Notes: generated by a model not told the origin, from the letters alone. A stretch of DNA of 64,000 bases from UBA4486 sp041984885 (GCA_041984885.1 JBHIXH010000001.1:1-64000); one strand, 5' to 3'; shown: positions 25,022 to 33,216, counted from the stretch's first letter. Numbers and translations are program-made.

Positions 25022-26293
25022 TCAGGACTGTGAACCCGAGGCGGTGAATTCCGGATACGCTTCCATGCCGCATTCGGAGATATCTACACCTTCGTATTCC
25101 TCTTCTTCCGAGACTCGCAATCCAATTACCGCCTTGATGATGCCCCAGGCAATCAGACTGGCAACAAATACCCAGACGAAGATGGTCAGCATGCCAACCA
25201 GCTGGCCGCTAAACGTCGCGTCTGCATCGGTCAACAATACTGCCATGATGCCCCAGACACCGACGACACCATGGACCGAGATGGCGCCAACCGGGTCATC
25301 AATTTTCAGCTTGTCCAGCGTCAGGATACTGAAGACAACGAGGACACCACCAGCCGCACCAATCAGCGTCGCCTGTAATGCGGTCGGGTCCGCCGGTTCA
25401 GCGGTAATCGCAACCAGACCTGCCAGTGCACCGTTTAATGCCATCGTCAGGTCGGCCTTGCCAAACATGATCCGGGCAACAATCAGCGCGGCGATCAACC
25501 CACCGGCCGCGGCCGCGTTCGTGTTCAGGAAGACGTACGCGACCTCGTTTGCGACCGCGATGCCGCCCAGTTTCAACGTAGAACCGCCGTTAAAACCGAA
25601 CCAGCCCATCCACAGGATGAATGTACCCAGTGTTGCCAGCGGTAGATTCGCACCCGGAATCGCATTCACTTTGCCATCGGCCGTGTACTTGCCCTTTCTT
25701 GGGCCAAGCAGGATCACGCCAGCAAGTGCCGCAGCGGCGCCGGCCAGATGGACAATACCGGAACCGGCATAGTCACTGTAACTGAGTTCGTACATACCAA
25801 ACACAGAGTTGCCACCCCAGGTCCAGCCACCCTCGATCGGGTAAATGAAACCGGTCATGACGACGGCGAAAGCAATGAACGCCCAGAGTTTCATGCGTTC
25901 GGCGACGGCACCGGAAACAATCGACATCGCGGTCGCAACGAATACGACCTGGAAGAAGAAGTCGGATGCACCGGCATAGACCGAGTCACCATCAAAGCCA
26001 TTTTCAGCCGAAGCGGCCAGCGCGGCCTCAACATCGAGATTGGCCACGGTTTCAATACCGGACAGGAACCAGCCACCGCCATACATATAGTTGTAGCCGC
26101 AGATCATGTACATGGTACAGGCGACGGCATACAGGGCGACGTTTTTCGTCAGGATCTCCGTCGTGTTCTTCGATCGCACCAGACCTGCTTCCAACATCGA
26201 GAAGCCGGCGGCCATCCACATGACGAATGCCCCCATGACAAGGAAATAGAACGTATCTATTGCGTACTGTAGTTCAAAAATTTGGTTTTCCAC
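25022..26293 (-). CDS. amt: Ammonium transporter
   Basis: Inner-membrane ammonium channel of the Amt/Mep/Rh family, 423 residues with about 11 hydrophobic helices. It starts at GTG with an AAAGGAGG Shine-Dalgarno. The pore histidines are visible in GSGIVHLAGAAAALAGVILLG and in AISVHGVVGVWGIM; the GxxxMWMAAGFSMLEAGLVRSKN segment and WGWxGNSVF-like region are typical. There is no cleavable signal. It follows glnK by about 50 bases, the conserved glnK-amtB pairing in which deuridylylated GlnK plugs the channel when ammonium is plentiful. Confidence 0.97.
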   Translation of the reverse strand: MENQIFELQYAIDTFYFLVMGAFVMWMAAGFSMLEAGLVRSKNTTEILTKNVALYAVACTMYMICGYNYMYGGGWFLSGIETVANLDVEAALAASAENGFDGDSVYAGASDFFFQVVFVATAMSIVSGAVAERMKLWAFIAFAVVMTGFIYPIEGGWTWGGNSVFGMYELSYSDYAGSGIVHLAGAAAALAGVILLGPRKGKYTADGKVNAIPGANLPLATLGTFILWMGWFGFNGGSTLKLGGIAVANEVAYVFLNTNAAAAGGLIAALIVARIMFGKADLTMALNGALAGLVAITAEPADPTALQATLIGAAGGVLVVFSILTLDKLKIDDPVGAISVHGVVGVWGIMAVLLTDADATFSGQLVGMLTIFVWVFVASLIAWGIIKAVIGLRVSEEEEYEGVDISECGMEAYPEFTASGSQS

Positions 26294-26343
26294 GAAAGCC
26301 TCCTTTATTTAATTTTCATCATCAGAATTATTCAACGAGTGAA

Positions 26344-26682
26344 CTAGAGTGCTTCATCGCCGGACTCGCCGGTGCGAATCCGCAGCACTTGTTCCAGAGG
26401 CTGAACAAAGATTTTGCCATCCCCGATCTTGCCGCTTTTCGCTGCTTCCGAGATGGCCTGGATCGTGTCTTCGGTTTTGTCGTCCGACACGGCGACTTCG
26501 AGTTTCACTTTCGGTAGAAAATCAACAACGTATTCTGCCCCCCGATACAACTCTGTATGGCCTTTTTGTCGCCCAAAGCCTTTCGTCTCGGTGACCGTCA
26601 TGCCTTGTACGCCCATGCCGGATAATGCCTCGCGGACATCATCGAGCTTGAACGGCTTGATGATCGCTGTAATTAGTTTCAT
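26344..26682 (-). CDS. glnK: P-II nitrogen regulatory protein GlnK
   Basis: 112-residue P-II protein (MKLITAIIKPFKLDDVREAL) with the T-loop FGRQKGHTELYRGAEYVVDFLPK including the uridylylation site tyrosine, GDGKIFVQPLEQ and RIRTGESGDEAL. A GGGAGG Shine-Dalgarno lies about eight bases before the ATG. It precedes amt in one transcript, so it is the GlnK of the pair. A sigma-54-type promoter about 90-100 bases upstream and an NtrC-like site further up suggest induction by nitrogen limitation. It is very similar to the P-II copy at 24530-24868, pointing to local duplication. Confidence 0.95.
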   Translation of the reverse strand: MKLITAIIKPFKLDDVREALSGMGVQGMTVTETKGFGRQKGHTELYRGAEYVVDFLPKVKLEVAVSDDKTEDTIQAISEAAKSGKIGDGKIFVQPLEQVLRIRTGESGDEAL

Positions 26683-26769
26683 AGAGTTATCCTCCCGAAT
26701 TCAGATAGAGTTATCCGGGTGATTTGCCCGGTCCGTTGCACATAACAATCTTGCAATGGTCATGTGTTC

Positions 26770-26786
26770 AGCAGCATCCATGCCAG
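26770..26786 (-). promoter_or_regulatory. Sigma-54-type promoter for glnK-amt
   Basis: On the minus strand the sequence CTGGCATGGATGCTGCTG contains TGGCAT and CTGC with exactly ten bases between the GG and GC doublets, the invariant sigma-54 spacing. It lies about 90 bases upstream of glnK. It shares TGGCATGGA with the site before the porin gene. Confidence 0.65.
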
Positions 26787-26870
26787 TCTTGATAACTTAT
26801 TTAAATACAATTACTTATAGAGTAATGGGCTAAATAATCAGGCCGAATGGATAGAAAAAGACCGAAGATC

Positions 26871-26885
26871 GCACCAGAATGATGC
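26871..26885 (-). promoter_or_regulatory. NtrC-like binding site upstream of glnK
   Basis: GCACCAGAATGATGC fits the NtrC dyad GCAC-N7-GTGC with one mismatch. It is centred about 95 bases upstream of the sigma-54-type promoter, a usual enhancer distance. Confidence 0.45.
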
Positions 26886-26943
26886 AGATAGAATTTAAGA
26901 AGCATTGAAACGGCGCAAAACGTGCCTGACCGGCGTGCATAAA

Positions 26944-26967
26944 AAAAGCCGGGCAAGCCCGGCTTTT
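26944..26967 (-). terminator. Rho-independent terminator after the TorF porin gene
   Basis: A 10-bp stem (AAAAGCCGGG/CCCGGCTTTT) with a 4-base loop; on the minus strand it ends in seven T residues, 24 bases past the porin stop codon. Confidence 0.9.
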
Positions 26968-26990
26968 CCTGATCTGTTTATCGCTTGTGA

Positions 26991-27710
26991 TTAGAAACTG
27001 CTGGAGATACTGAAGACAACGGTATCGTCACAGACGTCGGCGCCGCCACAGAAATCATCTTCATCATGTTTGCTGTCGTAAGTCAGTCCAAAACTGAAAA
27101 TACCAATATCCTTCGAGAGGCCAACATAGAAGTGAGAATAGTCACCCAGATCATCCACGTCCTGGTAACCATAGCCAAAACCCAGTCCCAGGCCATAAGG
27201 CAAGGACAGATCCAGAGTCGGATTCACGTAGATGGCATCGCCCGTTTCCGCAAAGAAGTCGGGTGAGTAGGCAGCATAGATGCCGACGGTCGGTTCCCAC
27301 TGCATGTCGAAGGTGTAACCGAGGCTACCGTAGACTTCGGCATAATCATCATCGCCATCGTCACCTGGATAGGCGTAGTACAGACCGCCGATGTCCCAAC
27401 TGACCCCATTTGAAAACTCACCGGCAAAGCCGCCGTAGTAATCAATTTCAATATTGTCATCATCACCACAGCAACCACTGAAGTCGACATTCGATGCCCA
27501 GACACCGGCATAGAAACCAAAAGGTGTGTAGGTGTAATCAAAGCCACCCTGAATGGCCGGATTGCCGTCGGTCTGGGAAATACCACGGAATAGATAGTCA
27601 GTTGTCAGTGCAACATTGGCGCTGAACTCATGTGGCGAGTCCTCCGCGATGACCGGACCGGATGCCAGGCCCAGACCACTGGCTAGTAAAATAGAGACTG
27701 GTTTTTTCAT
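26991..27710 (-). CDS. TorF family putative porin
   Basis: A 239-residue outer-membrane protein. A signal peptide (about 1-22, ending PVIA) precedes a barrel-type sequence with alternating aromatic strands: NVALTTDYLFRGISQTDGNPAIQGGFDYTY is the signature of this family (TIGR02001-like, TorF). The C-terminus ends in a beta-signal-like VFSISSSF with terminal phenylalanine. The loops are unusually acidic (DDD and DDGDDD runs). An AGGGG Shine-Dalgarno and a sigma-54-type promoter (27784-27801) precede it. Its place beside glnK-amt and shared promoter type suggest uptake of a nitrogen compound; the substrate is unproven. Confidence 0.85.
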   Translation of the reverse strand: MKKPVSILLASGLGLASGPVIAEDSPHEFSANVALTTDYLFRGISQTDGNPAIQGGFDYTYTPFGFYAGVWASNVDFSGCCGDDDNIEIDYYGGFAGEFSNGVSWDIGGLYYAYPGDDGDDDYAEVYGSLGYTFDMQWEPTVGIYAAYSPDFFAETGDAIYVNPTLDLSLPYGLGLGFGYGYQDVDDLGDYSHFYVGLSKDIGIFSFGLTYDSKHDEDDFCGGADVCDDTVVFSISSSF

Positions 27711-27783
27711 TACTCATTACCCCTGTTTGAAAGAAATTTAAGAAACAAAATCCTGTGCCTTTACGACTCATTGGCTAGTGTAT

Positions 27784-27801
27784 GAGCACACTCCATGCCA
27801 A
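27784..27801 (-). promoter_or_regulatory. Sigma-54-type promoter for the TorF porin gene
   Basis: On the minus strand TTGGCATGGAGTGTGCTC has TTGGCA as the -24 element, GTGCT as the -12 element and exactly ten bases between GG and GC. Transcription would start about 60 bases before the porin ATG. Confidence 0.7.
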
Positions 27802-27940
27802 GTTGTAAAAAACAGACAGGAGGATTAATTTCAACGTGACAAATAATAGGTTAGGAAAGGATATTAAGAAAGTACTTTAATAAAGTTTTCGATGTACTGA
27901 TTATATAATGCACTTTAATTAATCAATTTAGTCCAGACAT

Positions 27941-27955
27941 GCTCTTTTTAGGTGC
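27941..27955 (-). promoter_or_regulatory. NtrC-like binding site upstream of the TorF porin gene
   Basis: GCTCTTTTTAGGTGC fits GCAC-N7-GTGC with one mismatch. It lies about 145 bases upstream of the sigma-54-type promoter, compatible with an enhancer. Confidence 0.4.
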
Positions 27956-28052
27956 AAAAAATGAAAAATTAGCGATGATTATTTCTGGACAGGCGCAGTC
28001 AATTTAAACTATGTTGCGTAAATGATACACACGATCCCCCGTTATCAAGCCT

Positions 28053-28301
28053 ATGATAAACCCGAACCGAATCGATCAAATCGTCGATAACATCCGTCAG
28101 CTATTACCGTCTGACAGTGAACACCTGTACCGGGAGCTGAATGAGAAGATCAAAACGATTATCCAGTCCGGCTTAAAAGACATGGAACTGGTCACGCGTG
28201 AAGAGTTTGATGTGCAGGCGAAGTTACTGGCGAAAACGCGCGCCAAGCTGGATGAATTACAAGCGCAACTCGAGCAACTTGAACAAAAGACAGGCGAGTA
28301 A
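28053..28301 (+). CDS. ubiK: Ubiquinone biosynthesis accessory factor UbiK
   Basis: Small cytosolic protein of 82 residues in the YqiC/UbiK (BMFP) family, which assists the Ubi metabolon and binds membranes. An amphipathic N-terminal helix (NRIDQIVDNIRQLLP) leads to the typical MELVTREEFDVQAKLLAKTRAKLDELQAQLEQLE coiled coil at about 46-78. The position upstream of a YifB/ComM gene is common in gammaproteobacteria. Q8-dependent respiration through the bo oxidase in this window makes the ubiquinone link sensible. Confidence 0.92.
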   Translation: MINPNRIDQIVDNIRQLLPSDSEHLYRELNEKIKTIIQSGLKDMELVTREEFDVQAKLLAKTRAKLDELQAQLEQLEQKTGE

Positions 28302-28387
28302 CATTCCATCATCAATTCGATCATAATATCGCTTTACTGATCGAACTCGCCCGGACATGCCAGGAGGCACAGGAGGAAACGGATTTC

Positions 28388-29905
28388 ATGAATCAACTCG
28401 CCGTCGTTCACAGCCGTGCCGTCGTCGGTATCGATGCTCCCGCAGTCACTGTCGAAGTACATTTGTACCGTGGTTTACCCAGCCTCTCCATCGTCGGCAT
28501 GCCGGAAACGGCCGTCAAGGAAAGTAAAGACCGCGTCCGTAGTGCCATCATCAATAATCATTTCGAATTTCCGTTAAGTCGCATCACCGTCAATCTTGCG
28601 CCGGCCGATCTGCCGAAAGAAGGAGGGCGTTATGATTTGGCGATAGCCATTGGCATCCTGGCCGCTTCCGGTCAGTTGCCGACCGACCCCTTATCCGGTT
28701 ACGAGTTTATCGGTGAATTGTCTCTTTCCGGCCAACTTAAACCGGTGTCCGGTGTGCTTCCTTGTGCAATCCAGGTTGCAAAATCGTCTCGCCAGTTGTT
28801 TTTACCGGCAGCCAACGCGGCGGAAGCCAGGCTGGTAGACAACGTATTGATAGTCGCGGCTGAGCACCTGATCGATGTTGCCAAACATTTATGTGGCCAG
28901 GATAAACTCGACGTGTACACCGATCTGAATAAACAAACCCGGACCATGCATTACGCAGACTTCAACGATGTCTGTGGCCAGCAACAGGCTAAACGTGCTT
29001 TGGAAATTGCAGCCGCCGGTGGCCATGGTGCGATCATGATAGGCCCACCCGGTAGCGGTAAAACCATGCTGGCAGAACGTATGCCCGGCATTTTACCGCT
29101 CATGTCCGAGTCACAGGCGCTGGAAACGGCTGCCGTTTACTCTATCAGCCAAAACGGCTTTGACATCGGGCAATGGCAACAACGACCGGTGCGCAGTCCT
29201 CACCATACGGCCTCTGCCGCGGCACTGGTCGGTGGCGGCAGTCAGCCGCGGCCAGGTGAAATTTCACTCGCACACAATGGCATTTTATTTCTCGATGAGT
29301 TACCGGAATTCACCCGGCACGTGCTGGAAGTACTGCGCGAACCGATGGAGTCAGGCAGCATCTGTATTTCGCGGGCAGCACGGCAGGTTCGCTTTCCTGC
29401 CGCGTTTCAGTTTATCGCGGCCATGAACCCCTGCCCCTGTGGTTATTATGGTGATGCCAATCAACAACGATGCCAGTGCAGTGAAGACCAGGTGCGACGT
29501 TATCGGCAACGGCTATCCGGCCCTTTGCTTGATCGGATTGACCTGCATGTCGAAGTTCCGAACATCACAACAGAATTACTGCAACAAGATCAGCAATTGA
29601 ATACCGAAAGCAGTACGACTATATGCCAACGTGTGACCGACGCGCATAACCGGCAATTGTCACGAACGGGTAAAAACAACAGCAGGATGAACCGTCAGGA
29701 AGTCGAATTGCATTGTCATATCGATGGTGAAACCCGTAAATTATTGCAGCGTGCAATTGAAAAACTCGGACTCTCGGCACGCGGTTTACACCGTATTCTG
29801 AAGGTGGCAAGGACGATAGCAGACCTGCAAAAACAGGATGAAATAAGCCGTGACCATGTTCAGGAAGCGATCTCCTATCGCCGACTCGACAGGTCGTTTC
29901 AATGA
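28388..29905 (+). CDS. comM: YifB/ComM family Mg-chelatase-like AAA+ ATPase
   Basis: A 505-residue AAA+ protein. The N-terminal domain (AVVHSRAVVGIDAPAVTVEVHL, GLPSLSIVGMPETAVKESKDRVRSA) resembles a Lon-like S5 fold. The AAA+ core has Walker A GPPGSGKTML near 220, Walker B ILFLDELPEF near 298, and the C-terminal Mg-chelatase-type helical domain with LSARGLHRILKVARTIADL. In naturally transformable bacteria ComM is a helicase that promotes branch migration of incoming DNA; in others the role is unclear. An AGGAGG Shine-Dalgarno lies 11 bases before the ATG. No other competence gene is in the window. Confidence 0.93.
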   Translation: MNQLAVVHSRAVVGIDAPAVTVEVHLYRGLPSLSIVGMPETAVKESKDRVRSAIINNHFEFPLSRITVNLAPADLPKEGGRYDLAIAIGILAASGQLPTDPLSGYEFIGELSLSGQLKPVSGVLPCAIQVAKSSRQLFLPAANAAEARLVDNVLIVAAEHLIDVAKHLCGQDKLDVYTDLNKQTRTMHYADFNDVCGQQQAKRALEIAAAGGHGAIMIGPPGSGKTMLAERMPGILPLMSESQALETAAVYSISQNGFDIGQWQQRPVRSPHHTASAAALVGGGSQPRPGEISLAHNGILFLDELPEFTRHVLEVLREPMESGSICISRAARQVRFPAAFQFIAAMNPCPCGYYGDANQQRCQCSEDQVRRYRQRLSGPLLDRIDLHVEVPNITTELLQQDQQLNTESSTTICQRVTDAHNRQLSRTGKNNSRMNRQEVELHCHIDGETRKLLQRAIEKLGLSARGLHRILKVARTIADLQKQDEISRDHVQEAISYRRLDRSFQ

Positions 29906-29966
29906 TTAATAATTAAGTGACAGCAAAAGCTTGCTTCGCTGTGTGGAATCCGGAAAATTTGCCGGT

Positions 29967-30350
29967 ATGGTCAAGACACCCGATTATCAGTTGCATATTG
30001 AAGTGGAAACACTGTTCCTCGAAGGGGAATCCAACCCGGATGAATCACGTTACGTGTTCGCTTATACGATCACGATGACGAACACCGGCCTCGTTGCAGC
30101 AAAATTAATCAGTCGGCACTGGGTCGTGACCGATGCGAACAACAAGGTGCAGGAAGTCAAGGGCGAAGGCGTTGTCGGTGCACAACCACATCTGAAACCG
30201 GGCGAATCGTTCCGTTATACCAGTGCGTCCATGATCGAAACGCCGGTCGGTTGCATGGAAGGTTCGTACCAGATGATCGCCGATGACGGCCACAAATTCG
30301 ATGCGCCCATTCCCGTGTTTAACCTGTCCACACCCAACATTCTGCATTAA
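29967..30350 (+). CDS. apaG: ApaG domain protein
   Basis: A 127-residue protein with the ApaG immunoglobulin-like fold; the biochemical role is unknown. Recognisable stretches are ESRYVFAYTITMTNTG, LISRHWVVTDANNKVQEVKGEGVVGAQPHLKPGE and YTSASMIETPVGCMEGSYQM, ending FNLSTPNILH. The ATG at 29967 gives the usual length (125 in E. coli); an upstream TTG at 29931 would add 12 residues. Three bases separate it from apaH. In E. coli and many relatives apaG directly follows ksgA; here ksgA is 13.7 kb away. Confidence 0.95.
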   Translation: MVKTPDYQLHIEVETLFLEGESNPDESRYVFAYTITMTNTGLVAAKLISRHWVVTDANNKVQEVKGEGVVGAQPHLKPGESFRYTSASMIETPVGCMEGSYQMIADDGHKFDAPIPVFNLSTPNILH

Positions 30351-30353
30351 CAC

Positions 30354-31193
30354 ATGGCGACGTATGCCATTGGCGACCTGCAGGGTTGTTATGACGAATT
30401 GCAGGATTTACTCAACGAGATCAATTTCGATGCGCGCAATGATCGACTCTGGTTTTGCGGGGATATCGTTAATCGCGGGCCAAAGTCACTTGAGTGCCTG
30501 CAGTTTGTCATGGATGACGACAACAATGCACAAACGGTGCTTGGCAATCATGATTTGCATCTGTTGGCATTATCCCACCACGTCAGAACACCGCATCGCA
30601 AGGATACGCTGGATTCAATCCTGCGACATGAGCAGGCCGGGAGTTATCTCAACTGGATACGGCATCAGCATTTGTTGTTATCTGATGCCGATACCGGCTT
30701 TACCCTGGTACATGCCGGGCTATTACCGGAATGGTCATTATCACAAGCAACCGATTTGGCCAACGAGGCAGAATGCTGCTTGCGTGGTCGTCAGTATGTT
30801 CAGTTTATTCAGGAGATGTATGGCAATGAACCAGACCACTGGGATGATAATCTGACCGGGAATGGCCGTCTGCGCTGTATCATCAATGCAATGACGCGCC
30901 TGCGCTACCTGCTGGACAATAACCGCATCAACTTCGGTGAAAAAGGTGCGCCGGGCAAGCAGGAAAAAGACCTCTTACCCTGGTACCAGGTCGCCAACAG
31001 ACAATCGTCAGGACACAAAATTGCGTTTGGACACTGGTCAACCATCTACCTGGGTAATGAACAGAACTTTACGTCGCATAATGTTTATCCACTGGATACC
31101 GGTTGTTTATGGGGAGGGAAACTGAGCGCACTTCGACTGGAAGACGAACACTGGTTTCATGTGCCATCTCGCCAGTCACCCGTACATACATAA
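30354..31193 (+). CDS. apaH: Bis(5'-nucleosyl)-tetraphosphatase, symmetrical
   Basis: Hydrolyses diadenosine tetraphosphate to two ADP and removes Np4-type RNA caps. It has 279 residues, as in E. coli. The calcineurin-like metallophosphatase motifs are visible: GDLQGC near 7, GDIVNRGPKS near 37 and GNHDLHLLA near 62, with later conserved histidines (LVHAGLLPEW and FGHWST). It lies directly after apaG. The protein reads full length with a C-terminal LDTGCLWGGKLSALRLED typical of ApaH. Confidence 0.96.
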   Translation: MATYAIGDLQGCYDELQDLLNEINFDARNDRLWFCGDIVNRGPKSLECLQFVMDDDNNAQTVLGNHDLHLLALSHHVRTPHRKDTLDSILRHEQAGSYLNWIRHQHLLLSDADTGFTLVHAGLLPEWSLSQATDLANEAECCLRGRQYVQFIQEMYGNEPDHWDDNLTGNGRLRCIINAMTRLRYLLDNNRINFGEKGAPGKQEKDLLPWYQVANRQSSGHKIAFGHWSTIYLGNEQNFTSHNVYPLDTGCLWGGKLSALRLEDEHWFHVPSRQSPVHT

Positions 31194-31419
31194 ACCTTCC
31201 ACCGCCTGTTTATTTGCTGTTCATTGCTGCTACCTGTTTCGATCAGATAAGTCCGACCTCGATAATCACAACGCGCTTTTTCTATTGCAAGGCAACATAA
31301 CAAATCGAATATACCGGTTTAATTTACAGTCAAGGCCGGCAAATATGACCGTTGTATGACAATTGCGGCTGTCTGAACTATATTGATCATCAAGAGCTTT
31401 TTCCTGGCAGGAGATGGCA

Positions 31420-31833
31420 ATGAAAGAACTGGTCATTGTGTTGTTCACATGGATTTCAGCCAACACATCGTACGATGTGAATTATCCGCAACCGAATATC
31501 GTACAAACGACACGACACAATATGTGTCAATTGTATGGCATTAACGATTATGACACGTGCAATGCATCCGGGCTGCGCGCGTTTTACAACAAAGATCTGA
31601 CTATCTTTCTCGGCACCGATTTCGATCCGGAAAGCGAACACGCCATTTCCGGTTTATTACATGAGTTAGCGCATTACATTCAATATAAGAACGATGAGCA
31701 TTTGCAGACCTGTCTTGGGCATCTGGAACTAGAGGCATACAAACTGCAGGATGCCTGGCGCAAGGAACGTGGTCTTGAACCGGTGCTGGATATCTTTAAC
31801 GAAATTTTGCTGGAAGATTCGTGTTCGGCATGA
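31420..31833 (+). CDS. Small HExxH-motif protein, putative zinc metallopeptidase
   Basis: A 137-residue protein of no family I can name. The start at 31420 is chosen because AGGAG lies six bases upstream; an ATG at 31414 abuts that motif. A short hydrophobic N-terminus (ELVIVLFTWISAN) may be a weak signal. Residues 81-85 are HELAH, the zinc-binding gluzincin/DUF-type motif, with a helix around it (ISGLLHELAHYIQYK) and candidate third ligands in LELEAY (Glu105/Glu107). Four cysteines are present, at about 36, 47, 98 and near the end. Protease activity is inferred from the motif only. It stands alone between apaH and convergent folA. Confidence 0.65.
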   Translation: MKELVIVLFTWISANTSYDVNYPQPNIVQTTRHNMCQLYGINDYDTCNASGLRAFYNKDLTIFLGTDFDPESEHAISGLLHELAHYIQYKNDEHLQTCLGHLELEAYKLQDAWRKERGLEPVLDIFNEILLEDSCSA

Positions 31834-31869
31834 AAAAAATCGCCGTCAGGCGTGCACGTGCAGTGAGGA

Positions 31870-32358
31870 TCAGCCTGCCCGCCGTTCGAGCACAACAAAG
31901 CTGTAGTCATGCTCGTTTTTTTCATCGGCGTTGAAATCCTGCCGATCGATTTCGTGCCAGTCTTTACGTGACCATCTGGGGAAATACGTGTCTCCTGCCA
32001 GTTCGGCATGCACCTCGGTCAGGTACAAACGATTTGCCATGTCCAGTGTTTGTGCATACAACTCGGCACCGCCGATCAGCATCACCTCCCGTCCGGCGTA
32101 GATTGCACTGACCTGTTGCATACTGTGCAACACGACACAGCCCTCGGCCGCGTACGCGTGGTTGCGTGTAATAATGATGTTGTCCCGACCCGGTAACGGA
32201 CGCCCAATCGACTCATGGGTTTTTCTGCCCATCACGATCGGCTTGCCCATCGTTATCTGTTTGAAATGTTTCAAATCAGACGACAAACGCCAGGGGAGAT
32301 CGCCATCTCGTCCGATCAACCCGTTTCTGTCCATGGCAACAATAATGGAAAGTGACAT
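31870..32358 (-). CDS. folA: Dihydrofolate reductase
   Basis: Reduces dihydrofolate to tetrahydrofolate with NADPH, closing the cycle opened by thymidylate synthase (thyA at 33217-34011, same strand). It has 162 residues from the ATG at 32358; a GTG at 32388 would add ten. Motifs: LSIIVAMDRNGLIGRDGDLPWRLSSDLKHFK with the active-site aspartate, KPIVMGRKTHESIGRPLPGRDNIIITRN and VMLIGGAELYAQTL. The C-terminus EHDYSFVVLERR is typical. It is the last gene of a five-gene minus-strand run from lgt. Confidence 0.96.
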   Translation of the reverse strand: MSLSIIVAMDRNGLIGRDGDLPWRLSSDLKHFKQITMGKPIVMGRKTHESIGRPLPGRDNIIITRNHAYAAEGCVVLHSMQQVSAIYAGREVMLIGGAELYAQTLDMANRLYLTEVHAELAGDTYFPRWSRKDWHEIDRQDFNADEKNEHDYSFVVLERRAG

Positions 32359-32391
32359 ACTAATAATATTTCCCGATGAGAATCCCACGGT

Positions 32392-33144
32392 TCATGTTAA
32401 TTCGACCGGAGTAAAGTCTGACTTGTGTGGAGGGCCGGCTGCAAATAAAAACACCGGGTCATGTTGAGTTCTGTCGCGTGGAATCGCTATACAGTGGCTG
32501 CAGCGGGTACCGAATCCGGATTGCAATTGAAAATTCATCGCCTCCTGCGGTGCACCCCCGTCCTCTGTTTCCCGGCAAGCCAACAGCTGCTGCCATTCGT
32601 CCCACTGACCGGTTTCCGGATCCGGATCAGTTGCTCGCCTGAAGCGTGGTAAAAATCGCTGTATTCGGGTATCGCTTGCATCGTTCAATTCCGATGCCGT
32701 CAACATATGCAGCCCGGATTCAAGTTGCTGAAACTGAATATCTTCCTGTTCACTACGATGCAGGATCAAGCAGGCGGAACTGGCATCACCGATGAATAAT
32801 GTAAACGTGCGGTAAGAACGGGGCTCAATATCCAGCATCGCTTGCGCCGCCACGATGGCTTCGGCATGTTCAAGTGACTCAAGCACCAGTTCTCCCCGGC
32901 TACGCTTGCCGACTTGCGGCCCGAGAGAATCGGTACGGTTCATTACCGCCGCCGTGACCCCGTAGTCATTGATGCCCACCCAACTCCCGGATGCCAGATC
33001 GTCGTGTGCCGCAATGATATGCGGACGATCCGTCCAGTGACGGGCCGGTGCTGACCAGGATCGATTCGCCATCTCGTCACGATTACCACAGACCAGCAAG
33101 GGCCAGTCGTAATCCGGCTGGTGTCTGATTACAAGGGTACACAT
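32392..33144 (-). CDS. NRDE family (TANGO2-like) protein
   Basis: A 250-residue protein starting MCTLVIRHQPDYDWPLLVCGNRDE. The NRDE motif at 21-24 with the N-terminal cysteine at position 2 is the signature of the NRDE/TANGO2 family, which has an Ntn-hydrolase-like start and, in animals, a proposed role in heme or lipid handling. Further family stretches: GSWVGINDYGVTAAVMNR and KRSRGELVLESL. Bacterial function is not known. It lies between thyA (72 bases) and folA (33 bases). Confidence 0.85.
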   Translation of the reverse strand: MCTLVIRHQPDYDWPLLVCGNRDEMANRSWSAPARHWTDRPHIIAAHDDLASGSWVGINDYGVTAAVMNRTDSLGPQVGKRSRGELVLESLEHAEAIVAAQAMLDIEPRSYRTFTLFIGDASSACLILHRSEQEDIQFQQLESGLHMLTASELNDASDTRIQRFLPRFRRATDPDPETGQWDEWQQLLACRETEDGGAPQEAMNFQLQSGFGTRCSHCIAIPRDRTQHDPVFLFAAGPPHKSDFTPVELT

Positions 33145-33216
33145 GATCGGTTCAGCACCGGTAGCCTCCGGTCATCCGCCCGGTGCCAATGCGGACAGGG
33201 ATTGGATTAATCGGGT

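Larger units (their letters stand above)
26683..26990. other. Intergenic region with the glnK control sites
   Basis: About 300 bases between the TorF porin and glnK. It holds the 3' terminator of the porin gene, an NtrC-like site, a sigma-54-type promoter and the glnK leader; no gene is seen. Confidence 0.7.
27711..28052. other. Intergenic region between the TorF porin gene and ubiK
   Basis: About 340 AT-rich bases between divergent genes, without a gene. Its left part carries the porin promoter and its centre an NtrC-like site. No clear sigma-70 promoter for ubiK was picked out. Confidence 0.6.

Noticed and set aside
24939..25772. Plus-strand frame of 277 residues opposite amt
   Set aside because: Shadow of the amt coding sequence; its protein is rich in Ala/Pro/Thr without domain pattern.
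25748..26272. Plus-strand frame opposite the 5' half of amt
   Set aside because: His/Asp-rich antisense translation of amt, no signals.
26880..26940. GGCGCAAAACGTGCC as a second NtrC site
   Set aside because: The arms are five bases apart, not seven, so it does not fit the NtrC dyad.
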